Shown piece after piece: positions 1-10,482 of a stretch of DNA of 64,000 nt (position 1 is its first letter; every line of letters begins with the position of its first letter). Source of the stretch: Dipteronia dyeriana (Eukaryota > Streptophyta > Magnoliopsida > Sapindales > Sapindaceae); contig CM065301.1 in the NCBI GenBank assembly GCA_032871835.1, positions 34,108,405 through 34,172,404 of the forward strand, read 5' to 3'. Under the pieces are notes generated by a model. It did no database searches, was not told the origin of the DNA, and saw nothing but the letters and a program-made list of their open reading frames with translations. Both the position numbers and the translations under genes were made by a program.

Positions 1-255
1 AATATAAAGATTTAATTTTTAAATAAAAAAGATATCATCATTTTTTTATTCAAAATATATATATTATATATATGGTTTTTGAAATTAAAAAGAAAAACGA
101 ATCAAGACATTAAATGAGAGAGGCCAAGTAAAACAAAAACACTTAATTTTGTGTGGAGTGGAAGTCGTGCAAAGTGAGGATAAAAGAAAAAAATTAATAT
201 TGTTTTTCCTAGAAACGTTCTGGTTGAAAGAAAATGTTTCTTCAATCTTCTCTAT
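1..255 (+). repeat. B 5' LTR, left part
   Basis: AT-rich sequence with no gene. Its last ~70 bases, joined to the bases after 10199, align with 15560-15660 of the LTR-like block in B: both read as a GAAAGAAA-GTTTC-TCAA stretch followed by CATCCTCCATT/CATCCATTAAAG and AAGTTC. That shows element A split a pre-existing LTR here. Confidence 0.6.
251..255. repeat. Target site duplication of A, left copy (TCTAT)
   Basis: TCTAT directly before the TGTAGGG terminus of element A; the identical copy is at 10195-10199. A 5-bp duplication is normal for Copia integration. Confidence 0.9.
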
Positions 256-1028
256 TGTAGGGAAAATCACGCAACAGAAGCGTGAAAAATTAGGATTAGG
301 GTTTGATATATTTAAAATAGTTTTCCCTTTTTAATAACAAGAACTTTAACTCTAGATTAATTGATGTATATAAAAAAAGTATCATACATTTTTCTCGTGA
401 CGATTGAACAAGCGCCGAATTGAATCTTCAAGATCTTCCAATCCAATCATGAACGTGAATCACCTAGGAGTGTGGACTCCCTTTCTTTAATTGTATACCT
501 GATGATAGAAACAAACAAAATCTTTCTCTTTGTTAGTCACAATAATCCTCCAAGAAGAAAACAAAGAACGTTAGGTCACTTGTGAATTATCAATCAATTT
601 GGTTGAAACTCATGTGAACCTTGATTCGTTGTTGTACACAAAACCTTTTAATGTAAAAGCTACTAGTGTACTATTGAAAACAAAACGTTCTTTCTTCATG
701 TTCTTCTTTGCCGAATCTTCACACTATTTCTATAAGTTGATCGAATTTTTTTCTAGAGCAAAAACAAATTTTCTTACCAAAATTCTATAGTAGCGAATTC
801 TCTCACCCAAAAACAATTCTTAGCTTGGCCGAAATTATGTAAGCCATATATATTTATGATGGCCGAATTCCTAGCCCTAAAATATATAGGGTTGGCCGAA
901 TTCAACTTATATTTAATTTAGGAGACTTAATCCTTTCCTAAGAAGGATTTACTTGATGGGCAAAAATCATATCCTTAGGTGGATTTACTTGGTGACCAAG
1001 AATCCTTTTCCTAAAAGAATTTTTTGTC

Positions 1029-1760
1029 TGAATACTGAACAGTCCTGAATGTTTCTAATAATTGAATAAGAACTGAAATCTAAACCTGAATGACATGTTT
1101 GTTTTTTTTTCTCACATCTGAATGTATTGTCAACATGTTTGTTTTTTAAAAGTAAAATTGTCTTAATATAAGTAATTTTACATTTATACCTATGTTAAAC
1201 AATTATACATATAATATGGAATAAAAACAATCCAGAAATAATAATTATATATTAACACATATGATCATGATCTTCATCTTTGATTACAAACAAACTTCAT
1301 TTTTCTAAGAAAAGAAAAGGTTTTTTGTTTTTCAAATAATAAAAAGACATTAGGAAAACTCTTACAAAACACTCGAATATAAATATACATCACCAAAATG
1401 TCAAAAAAAAGTATCAATATTAAACACCAATATAAACAGTTATTAGGGTTCTTTTTTATTTTTAAAACTAGTTAAAATAAGCAATATATTAAAATAAAGA
1501 TTTATATACCATATGTAATTTTGACGAAATTAGAAATATGCTATATATGGGGGGATAGTATCGGAAGAGAAGATTTTAGATTGCATTTAATACAATTCAG
1601 TGATTGGCAATTAAGTTAAAAGTCAGGTTTTCTTACTTTTTATTTTAAGTTGATTTTTACGATTTGTAAGTTGTTTAACCACTTAAAAAAATAAACAAAA
1701 CAATTTAATAATTATGACACAGACACATTAAATTTTAAGTGAAAAAAACAAATGACCCCC
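1029..1760. mobile_element. Unclassified insertion in A 3' LTR
   Basis: About 730 bp present in this LTR but absent at the matching place in the sister LTR (near 8685-8695), where AAGAATTCTTTTCT runs straight into AAGACTCC. The left edge has repeated CTGAATR/CTGAACAG words; the right edge ends ACAAATGACCCCC. Such words are common at ends of plant DNA transposons of hAT or related type, but I see no clear inverted repeat or target duplication, so the class is open. No ORF of note. Confidence 0.5.
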
Positions 1761-2002
1761 AAGACTCTTAATCCAACTTAAATAGTATATTTGTGACCAT
1801 ATTAAAGATTTTTTAATTTGACTAGATAAATAATTCATTTCATTTATATACTTATCAAATATAATCTTTAATATTAATTATACTACGAACAATAATATAA
1901 TATTAGGAGACCTTCTCCTATTATGAAAAGATTTTGACTTTTAATTAAATAACTAATTAATCAACAAATTAATTAATTTCTATTTAATTAAATAATAAAA
2001 TA

Positions 2003-2027
2003 ATATATATATATATATATATATATA
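2003..2027. repeat. (AT)n microsatellite in LTR
   Basis: About 12 AT units inside the A 3' LTR; the sister LTR lacks this expansion. Confidence 0.95.
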
Positions 2028-2067
2028 GACTTTTATATATTAGCCTTGCCGCCCATGACAATATATA

Positions 2068-2069
<2 letters not shown>

Positions 2070-2102
<33 letters not shown>
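2070..2102. repeat. (AT)n microsatellite in LTR
   Basis: About 16 AT units, 40 bases after the previous run, replacing a short TATATATTATT stretch in related LTRs. Confidence 0.95.
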
Positions 2103-2106
<4 letters not shown>

Positions 2107-2645
2107 TTTATTAAATCTATTGGACCTTTATAAAAAGTCCACATGTGAACTAGATCTATTCTTATAAAAAGAAACAAGTCCACATGCCTTAATACAATTC
2201 TAGATAGACCCCTAAATTGGTCCGGCAGAATATATCAAGTGATCCATGCAAGTTTGTGTGGATTGGGGATCTTGGTGGGCTATCTAAATTTAAGCTTCAA
2301 TAGACATAACCTAATCACAATTAACAAATGATTCACTTATGTCCAATCTATTGATTTTAGTTCATTCCACTAAAGAATTAAAATTGAACTCTTAAATAAA
2401 GATAGAGTAAGTTAATATTTCTCATTCATATCCTAGACAATCTTAATGGAGAAAGTGTATCCTTGTGAAGAAAACCAGTAATCGCCAAGAGCTCATAGAC
2501 CGCATATAGGTCACCAATTTACCATATTTACTGATATGACCACATTTTGAACTTGGATTTTTGACTTGTCCAGAAGCCATGTTTCAGTGGACACTATTGA
2601 AAACTTAACGTTAAGATTTAATATCCAATACCTCAAAACATCCAT

Positions 2646-2861
2646 ATGATGATATTCTACTCTCATTTAAAAAATGGAGCCACGATGTCCATATCTACAA
2701 ATAAAGTCCTCTATCGATTAACAAAAGAATACCACCAAACTATCGAGGATAGACTATGTTATATAATCATACTCATTGATAGCTCAAATGATAACACTTG
2801 CAACCATAAGTCCATCATTTATCTCAGGAATGAGATAGACCCTTCGATTGTCTTCAACTGA
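2646..2861 (+). other. Conserved antisense ORF in LTR (71 aa)
   Basis: Open frame running opposite to the element's own transcription. The core beginning MSIS and ending IVFN is found with few changes at 9585, 22345, 35222, 45519 and 53236. No recognised domain. It may simply be shared by descent of the LTR; coding status is unproven. Confidence 0.3.
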
Positions 2862-3276
2862 AAACTTTTATTAATTGACAGTTCTAGATAAAATATTTCA
2901 CTGTGATCCACTAGATACTTTTACCCATAGACACCACACTTTGATTATTTTAGACTTATCATAACACATTTGATCCCACTCAAATGCTAGCAAAAGAATC
3001 TAAAACTTTGACAAGGTAAAGGCACCTAACCTTTATCTTAAGTTGTGAAAATTATTCAAGACTAACTAAATAATTGTGTATACCTCATACATATCTAGAT
3101 GTATGAACAATTCTTATTTTCTTATAGTCTTTTGACCTTATAATTATTTACTTTTGACAATTATAATAATTAAACTATAAATGCTATAAGATTTGTTAAA
3201 CTAGAAATTACATTATTAATACGAAAAGATTGTCAAATACATTATTATACTCTTGCTATCGAGCATAATCCCAACA

Positions 3277-3288
3277 ATCTCCCACTTG
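3277..3288 (-). other. A polypurine tract
   Basis: Minus strand AAGTGGGAGAT directly before the TGTTGGG LTR start; primes plus-strand DNA synthesis. The same tract is found in B, C and F. Confidence 0.85.
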
Positions 3289-3299
3289 ATCTATAGCAA

Positions 3300-3984
3300 A
3301 TGTATCATATCTCTCATCCTCATGTTCTCTAGATGCCCATCAAAACTCTTTTATGGAAGAGCCTTTGTAAAGGGATCCGCTAGATTATCTGCTGACGCGA
3401 TCTTGGTAATCGTCACGTCACCCCTATGCACAATTTCCCTCAGAAGGTGATACTTTCTTTCAATGTGTTTCCCTCTCTTATGACTTCTTGGTTCTCTTAA
3501 ATTAGCCACTGCTCCACTCTTGTCATAATAGATAGTGATATGCTTATTCGCATTAGGAACCACTTCCACGTCAATCAAGAATTGGTGGAGCTAGACAACC
3601 TCTTTAGTAGCCTCGCGTGCGGCAACATACTCGGCTTCCATGGTGGAATCAGCAATACAAGATTGCTTGATACTCCTCCATATGACTGTCCCTCCTCCAA
3701 TAGTAAACACAGATCCTAATATTGATCTCCTGGAGTTAGAATCTGACAGGAAAAATAGAATCTGTATACCCAACGGGAATTAAATCCACTACAGATTATA
3801 CAAGCATATAATCTCTCGTTCTTCTGAGATACTTGAAAATATGCTTGACTGTCGTCCAGTGATCAAGACCAGGCCTTGATTGAAACCTGATAATTATGCC
3901 CATAGGAAAAAAAAAATCTGGTCTAGTACAGAGCATTACATACATGAGACTTCCAACTACCGATGTATATAGATATCTAATCAT
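3300..3984 (-). pseudogene. A pol: RT C-terminal end and RNase H, degenerate
   Basis: Three open pieces on the minus strand (3796-3984, 3591-3773, 3351-3578), the first out of frame with the other two. Recognisable parts: a YVMLCTRPDFFF segment (RT end), STMEAEY with the RNase H acidic Glu, a YYDKSGAVAN segment where relatives have YCDNSGA, and a C-terminal LADPFTKALP. The second catalytic Asp is kept in YYDKS. It removes the RNA strand during reverse transcription when intact. The gene is dead through a frameshift and stops. Confidence 0.85.
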
Positions 3985-4800
3985 GAATTGCTCTTCATGC
4001 TCATTCTTAGGAACTTATTCCTTAGAAAGTTTGATTCCATGTCTGAAAGGTAACATACCTTTCTTGGAATCTTGCATGGAAAACCTAGTCAAGATTTTAT
4101 CTATGTATGAAGCTTGGGATAATGCAATGTTCTATTCTTTATATCCCTTATTACTTGGATACCAAGAATATAACTTGCTTCTCCTAAGTCCTTCATATCA
4201 AATTGTTTTGCTAACCATTTTTTTACTGAAGTCAATACACTTACATCATTTCCGATGCGTAGTATATCATCTACTTTAAAGAACTAGGAAAATCAACTTG
4301 TCACCTTTAATCCTTTTGTATACACAGGGTTCGTCAAGGTTTTGAATAAATCCAAAAAATTTCACGGCTTGATTGAACCTTATGTTTCAGGATCTGGATG
4401 CTTGCTTGAATCCATATATAGATCTTTACAAATTGCATACCCTTTCCTCTTTTCCCTTTTCAATGAATCCTTCCGGTTGCATCATGTAGATGATTTCGTC
4501 AAGACTTTCATTAAGGAAAGTTGTCTTGACATCCATTTGCCAAATCTCTAGGTCTAAAGATATCGCAATGGATAAGAGTATCCTAATGGATTTAAGCATA
4601 GCCACAGGAGAGAAGGTTTTTTCATAATCGATACTTTCCTTCTGTTTATAACCTTTAGCTACCAATCTAGCTTTAACGGTTTCCACATTTTCATCCGTTC
4701 CTCTTTTCCTCTTGTATACCCACTTGCAGCCGATGGGTTTTATCCCTTTAGGCAAGTCTACAAGAGACTAGACTTTGTTTTTGAACATATAATCAATTCC
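3985..4800 (-). pseudogene. A pol: reverse transcriptase, degenerate
   Basis: The N-terminal RT piece is open at 4426-4755 and carries GCKWVYKRKRG, KARLVAKGY and QMDVKTTFLN, matching family Copia RT. The palm part with the YVDDI-type motif lies in about 4200-4300, where the ATATCATCTAC codons are shifted out of frame. Members of this family synthesise cDNA inside virus-like particles. This copy cannot make a full enzyme. Confidence 0.85.
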
Positions 4801-5099
4801 GGATTGCATTGACTCTTGCCAACGGTGACAATCAACATCTTCCATTACTTCCTTGTACGTATAGGGATCATCGTCGTCCGGGAGATTATCTACAAATTCT
4901 TCTAGATCGATGTATCTCTTGGGTTGTCTACTAACTCTCCCACAACGATGAGGTATGGTAGATTGTTTATCTTATGTTGGTGTGAAACTTACAATTGGGC
5001 TATCTTGTGAAATCTCTTGTGGAATTGTATCTCCTGAAAGCTCATTCAAGATAATTCTACTTTTAGGCACAAAATTATTCATATAGTTCTCTTCCTAAA

Positions 5100-6066
5100 A
5101 TTTAAGCATTTGTCAAAACAAATACTTTAAGATTTGAAGGACTATAGAAATAATATCCTTTTGTTCCTTTTGGATACCCTACAAATATGCATGTTTCTGA
5201 ACGAGACTTCATCTTTTTTGTCTTTCCTTTTAACAAATGCGCAGGACATCCAAATATCCTTAAGTGTTATAAACCAGGCTTTCACCAGGTCCATAACTCA
5301 TGCGGTGCTTTAGGAACCGACTTAGATGGTACATCGTTTAGAATGTACATAGCAGATTGTAAAGCATATTCCCAAAAAGAATTAGGAAGCATTGAATAAC
5401 TCAACATACACCTAACCATATCCAAAAGAGTTCTATTTCTCCTTTCTGCTACTTCATTTTGTTGAGGTGTACCTGGTGCAGAAAACTGAGAAATTATCCA
5501 CCATGATCAGACCTCAAGATTTTTATGCATTTCTCAAACTGATTTTCTACTTCAGCTTTAAATGTCTTGAACATGTCAAAAGCATCCGACTTATGTCTCC
5601 TGAGATACACATAGCCAAATCTTGAGTGATCATATGTAAAAGTGATGACGTACTCATATCCATCTCTAGCTTGAATGCTCATAGGTCCACACACATCAGT
5701 GTGTATCGATCCTAAACATTCAATGGCTCTTGTGCCTTTGGTCGTAAATAAACTTTTGGTCATTTTACCTTCCAAACAAGATTCACAAGTTGGTAGATCA
5801 TCAACCTTTAAGTCACTTAGAGGTCTGTCACTAACCAATCTTTTAAATCTATTAAGGTTAATATGACCTAGGCGCAAATGTCTTATGTAGGTTTCATCTT
5901 TTGATAATTTTACTCTTTTATTATTAGGTTTCGTTGATTCCGTGTCTAACAAGTGAGACATATTTCTATGCAAATAGAATAAATTATTTTCCAATGTACC
6001 TTTACAAAAAAAAATTGTTATTCTTACTAATAATAAAACCTTTATTAAAAGTAACCGAATATCCAA
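5100..6066 (-). pseudogene. A pol: GAG-pre-integrase and integrase, degenerate
   Basis: The open piece 5494-6066 (190 aa) includes the pre-integrase zinc segment (HLRLGHINLNR, CESCLEG) and the integrase core start (HTDVCGP, with the first catalytic Asp) up to ILRSDHGG (second Asp). Beyond it, relative to F, a ~50-base stretch after the second Asp is missing, and the rest (about 5100-5490, including [13 protein letters not shown] coding) is out of frame. An upstream piece at 6002-6271 holds the region after the protease. Confidence 0.85.
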
Positions 6067-6199
6067 ATTTATTTAGACAAGAGACCAAAATTAAATTTCT
6101 CTTGAATTGTGGTACATAATAAACGTTTATTAAATCTAAATGCCTACAAGAATCTAATTTGATTCTAATATCTCCCACTTCACTAGTAGGCAAAAACGC

Positions 6200-6300
6200 T
6201 CTGTTGCCTAAACGCAAGTTGAATTCATTCACATTCATTCTATTCCTATGTCCCTTTTCACCTTTCACCATAAAGGAAACATTTTCCTTTGATCTTGGTT
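6200..6300 (-). pseudogene. A: deletion joining zinc knuckle to post-protease region
   Basis: On the minus strand the knuckle coding (KGHRNR) runs within a few codons into NEFNLRLGN, which in F lies after the protease. The end of the knuckle, the linker and the protease active site are absent. Element E has the same junction at 43275-43315. Confidence 0.8.
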
Positions 6301-6407
6301 ACGATCTTGGTCTCCTTCTAGGTAGGTCTAAATTGCTTTTTCTTCTGTTGTTTCTTGACCTTCTGACAGGTCTTAATAGTAGCAACTTTACCAGCCATAT
6401 GAATCTC

Positions 6408-6986
6408 TTAACCCTTGCCTTTCATAAGAATCTTCTCGATGCTTTGATCATCTTGAATCAGGCCATTCAAGGTACATTCCTTATTGTTAAAGGTGTAGTC
6501 CAATTTGAATTGATCAAAGGAATATGATAGTGAGTTAACAATTATGTCAATTTTCCTCTCACCATCTATCTCAGCACCATTCAGTTCAGCAATGTTGAGA
6601 TGTGTTATGACTTTCATCATGTGATCTTTCATAGATTGTCTAGGTTTCAATCTAAGATTCATGAAGGCAGTCACTGCCTCTCTCTTAGTCTTTCTAGACC
6701 TCATAGCAAACATCTTCTCTAGAGACATCATTATATCGGTAGTAGTCTCCATTCCTTCACATTGGGTAATGTACATTTTAGCCATCTCATCTAAAGACTC
6801 CCATTGCTGATAATCATCTCTTTGCTCCTGAGTAGATTCATTAGTAGAAGTAAGTGGTTTAGGAGTGCACAAAATGAACTTTTGCTTTTCGGATTGCAAC
6901 AAAAGCCCAATTTTCCTTTTCCATGTGACATAATTATCACTAGTTAAAGTATTGTCTTTTATGATGTTGATTAGGGATTGGATCAT
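6408..6986 (-). pseudogene. A gag (capsid-like), truncated
   Basis: Starts at the ATG at 6986 (MIQSLINIIKDN), matching gag starts of E (42529) and F (50055), although the open frame runs 45 codons further upstream. Motifs: SDNYVTWKRKIGLLLQ near the start, SLEKMFAMRS, and VTAFMNLRLKP, all typical of the Copia gag/UBN2 type. A TAA stop replaces a Gln codon at the end (GKG*EIH). The intact product would form the particle shell and bind element RNA. Confidence 0.85.
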
Positions 6987-7730
6987 GATTCCTGAATAAT
7001 AACAAAAATTATATAAGTAAATAATCATGATAAAGCACTTTCGAATATTTATCTTGAATAAAATAAAATAAAATAATTCATTAGTAAAATTCAACGGTGA
7101 TCCAACACCTATAAATGTCATGCCTCCTTTGGGAGTTCACACCATTTTCTAGTTGGACTAGGTCTCAACTAATTGTTAACATAAGAACAAGCGTTTTCAT
7201 TTTTAGACTTGCAATTTTATTAAAAGAACACTTGGGAGGATATTAAAAAAATCACATTGAATGTGTTACCAAGTTATCGACCTTCAATATGTTCCCTCGC
7301 AAATATTCCTCCTATGGCAGTGCGCACGCTACAACCCCATAAAGGGCTGCCATGCGCAGCCGATGGATTTCATGGGACTGCCATGCGCAGCCCATGCCAC
7401 AACAAACGTGGCCGCGTGCTCTTCGCACGCACGTTTGTTGATATGGCTCGTACGGTCCCAAACTTGTTCCGAATGCTTCCAATTCTTCAAACCTTCGAGT
7501 CTTTGATACTTGAATGTATTTCAGATCAATTTTAAATAAAAAAAATACTGCAGTTTTTTTAAATTACAATATAGTGCATTATTTTTATTACAATAGCAAA
7601 ATAAATAAAAATTTAGCAACTACCAAAAAGGAAATTGTGGCGATGATAGGTCACCCTTCTTGTTACAATCCCAAAACAAAATACATTGAAATTCTAGGAC
7701 AAAAATTAAGCAATAACAATCCACATATAA

Positions 7731-7773
<43 letters not shown>

Positions 7774-7886
7774 ATACATTCCAATGTGAATACGTAGAGT
7801 GTCATCTCTTTTTAAAATATGCATATATACAATAAAAGAAAAAAGATTCACGTACACATAAATAAATTAATCAAGGGTACAACCAG
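6987..7886 (-). other. A leader (5' untranslated region)
   Basis: About 900 bp between PBS and gag ATG with no coding signal. It is conserved with the leaders of E and F, including the stretch around 7130-7260 and a GC-rich block with two hairpins at 7345-7361 and 7375-7392 (arms GGCTGC/GCAGCC and a near copy). A TA microsatellite sits at 7733-7771. Confidence 0.75.
7733..7771. repeat. (TA)n microsatellite
   Basis: About 19 TA units in the A leader. Leaders of C, E and F have shorter or similar runs at the same place. Confidence 0.95.
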
Positions 7887-7900
7887 GCTCTGATACCAAT
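7887..7900 (-). other. A primer binding site
   Basis: Minus strand ATTGGTATCAGAGC directly after the 5' LTR terminus; this is the usual plant Copia match to the 3' end of initiator tRNA-Met. Confidence 0.92.
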
Positions 7901-10194
7901 TGAAGGGAAAAATCATACAACGGAAGCAAGAAAATTTAAGATTAGGGTTTGATATATTTAAAACTATTTTCTCCTTTTAATAACAAGAACATTAACCTTA
8001 GATTAATTGATGTATATATAAAAAGTATCGTACATTTTTCTCGTGACGATTGACAAGCACTGAATTGAATCCGTAAGATCTTCCAATCCAATCACGAACG
8101 TGAATCACCTAGGAGTGTGGGCTCCATTTCTTTAACTGTATATCTGAGGATGTAAACAAACAAAATCTTTCTCTTTGTTTGTCACAATAATCCTCCAAGT
8201 AGAAAACAAAGAACGTTAGATCACTTGTGAATTATCAATCAATTTGATTGAAACTCACGTGAACCTTGATTCGATGTTGTACACAAAACCTTTTAATGTA
8301 AAGGCTACGAGTGTACTATCGAAAACAAAACGTTCTATCTTCATTTTCCTCTTTCTCGAATCTTCATACTATTTCTATAAGTTGATCGATTTTTTTTCTA
8401 GAGCAAAAACAAATTTTCTCTCTCAAAATTCTACGGTAGCCGAATTCTCTCACCAAAATAAAATTCTTAGCTTGGCCAAAATTATGTAAGCCATATATAT
8501 ATACATATATGATGGCTGAATTCCTAGCCCTAAAATATATAGGGTTGGCCAAATTCAACTTATATTTAATTTAGGAGACTTAATCCTTTCCTAAGAAGGA
8601 TTTACTTGATGGACAAGAATCCTATCCTTAGGTGGATTTACTTGGTGACCAAGAACTCTTTTCCAAAAAGAATTCTTTTCTACAACAAGACTCCTAATCC
8701 AACTTAAATAGTGTATTTGTGACCATATTAAAGATTTCCTAGTTTGACTAGATAAATAATTCACTTTACTTATCTAATTATCAAATATAATCTTTAATAT
8801 TAAATATACTACCAACAATAGTACAATATTAGGAGACCTTCTCCTATTAGGAAAAGATTTTGATTTTTAATTAAATAATTAATTAATCAACAAATTAATT
8901 AATTTCCATTTAATTAAATAATAAAATAAAAATAATATATTTAGGCTTTTATATATTAGTCTTGCCGCCCATGACAATATATAGGCATATATATTATTTT
9001 TCTTATTTTATTAAATTCATTTGACCTTTATAAAAAGTCCACATGTGAACTAGACCCATTCTTATAAAAAGAAACAAGTCCACATGCCTTAATACAATTC
9101 TAGATGAACCCCCCAATTGATCCGGTAGAATATATCAAGTGATCCATGCAAGTTCGTGAGGATTGGGGATCTTGGCGAGCTATCTAAATTTAAACTTCAA
9201 TAGACATAACCTAATCACATTCAACAAATGATTCACTTAGGTCCAATCTATTAATTTAAGTTCATTCCACTAAAGAACTAAAATTGAACTTTTAAATAAA
9301 GATAGAATAAGTTAATATTCCTCATTCATACCCTAGACAATCTTAATGGAGAAAGTGTATCCTCGTGAAGAATACCAGTAATCGCCAAGAGCTCATAGAC
9401 CGCCTATAGCTCTCCAAGTTACCATATTTACTCATGACAACATTTTGAACTTCGATATTTTGACTTGTCCAGAAGCCGTGTTTCAATAGACAGTATTGAA
9501 AACTTAACGTTAAGATTTAATATCCAATACCTCAAACATTCCATATGATGATATTCTACTCTCATTTAATAAAATGGAGCCACGATGTCCATATCTATAA
9601 ATGAAGTCCTCTATCGATTAACAAATGAATACCACCAAACTATCGAGGATAGACTATGCTATATAATCGTACTCATTAATAGCTCAATTGATAACATTTG
9701 CAACCATAAGTCCATCATTTATCTCAGGATTGAGATAGACCCTCCGATTGTTTTCAAGTGGAAACGTTTATCCATTGACGGTTCTACATAAAGTATTTCA
9801 CTGTGATCCAATTCAATGCAACCAGTGCGCTAGATTCTTTTACCCAAAGACACCACACTATAATGATTTTAGACTAATCATAACACATTTGATCCCACTC
9901 AAATGCTAGCAAAAGAATCTACAACATTGACAAGATAAAGGCACCCAACTTTATCTTAAGTTGTGAATATTTTTCAAGACTAACTAAAGAATTGTGTCTA
10001 CCTCATACATATTCAGATGTATAAACAATTCTTCTTTTCTCATAGTCTTTTGACCTTATAATTATTTACTTTTGACAATTACAATAATTAAACTATAAAT
10101 GCTATAAGATTTGTAAAACTAGAATTTACTTTATTAATACGAAAAGATTGTCAAATATATTATTATACTCTTGCTATCGAGCATAATCCCAACA
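7901..10194 (-). repeat. A 5' LTR
   Basis: 2294 bp, from TGAAGGG to CCCAACA on the plus strand. The outer terminus on the element strand is TGTTGGG; the inner end has CCCTTCA in place of CCCTACA. It carries several TTGGCCGAA-type words, AAGGATT/AATCCTT repeats and the antisense ORF at 9585-9791. It would supply promoter and polyadenylation signals. Confidence 0.93.
9585..9791 (+). other. Conserved antisense ORF in LTR (68 aa)
   Basis: Same frame as at 2646-2861 from MSIS onward. The upstream MMIFY part is lost by a one-base insertion (AAAATGG), and the C-terminus runs ten residues past the usual stop because the TGA is changed. No known domain. Confidence 0.3.
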
Positions 10195-10199
10195 TCTAT
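10195..10199. repeat. Target site duplication of A, right copy (TCTAT)
   Basis: Identical to 251-255; marks the right edge of element A. Confidence 0.9.
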
Positions 10200-10467
10200 A
10201 TCATCCATTAAAGTTCTTAAGTACGTGACACGTCCACACGTCGTTACCAGTCCCGAGAGATAGCGAGAAAGATCAAGTGGTTCAAACCAGTAGCAAATTT
10301 TATTGAAGAGAATGAGCCTCCTACGTAGGTATGAAAAAAATGTTTCTTCTCTATTCTTTTACGTATTTCAGTTTAGATTTTTGTTTTACTGTTCCGAAAA
10401 ATAGTTCTTATGTAATAAAATTTTTCAAAGTCCTTCTGCAGAATGATTGGTAAATCGGGCACCAACA
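10200..10467 (+). repeat. B 5' LTR, right part
   Basis: Continuation of the LTR interrupted by A. It aligns with 15600-15972 of the LTR-like block (GAGATAGCGAGAAAGATC versus AAAGATAGTGAGGAAGATC; GTGGTTCA; GAGCCTCC) and ends ACCAACA just before a PBS-like sequence. Confidence 0.7.
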
Positions 10468-10482
10468 ATTGGCATCAAAACC
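10468..10482 (+). other. B primer binding site, degenerate
   Basis: ATTGGCATCAAAACC against the usual ATTGGTATCAGAGCC; three mismatches, in keeping with the age of B. Confidence 0.65.

Larger units (their letters stand above)
256..3276 (-). repeat. A 3' LTR (with internal insertion)
   Basis: Begins TGTAGGG and ends CCCAACA on the plus strand, so on the element strand it is TGTTGGG...CCCTACA with TG/CA ends. It aligns along its length with 7901-10194 except for the extra block 1029-1760. It contains repeats of the AAGGATT/AATCCTT hairpin type, several TTGGCCGAA motifs, and two TA runs. Confidence 0.92.
256..10194 (-). mobile_element. Copia element A, full length, minus strand
   Basis: Structurally complete LTR retrotransposon, 9939 bp, bounded by TCTAT duplications. 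Read on the minus strand it has 5' LTR (7901-10194), PBS matching initiator tRNA-Met (7887-7900), leader, gag, pol with protease core deleted, integrase, RT, RNase H, polypurine tract (3277-3288) and 3' LTR (256-3276). The 3' LTR is about 730 bp longer because of an insertion at 1029-1760. Coding parts carry frameshifts and stops. It belongs to the same family as C, E and F, with LTRs nearest to C by length and sequence. Confidence 0.93.

Noticed and set aside
3896..4279. 127-codon plus-strand ORF
   Set aside because: It is the antisense shadow of A's RT; the real coding on the minus strand shows RT motifs. Similar shadows at 46303-46575, 46781-47134, 5187-5399, 48041-48253, 55536-55784 and 55990-56262 were dropped for the same reason.
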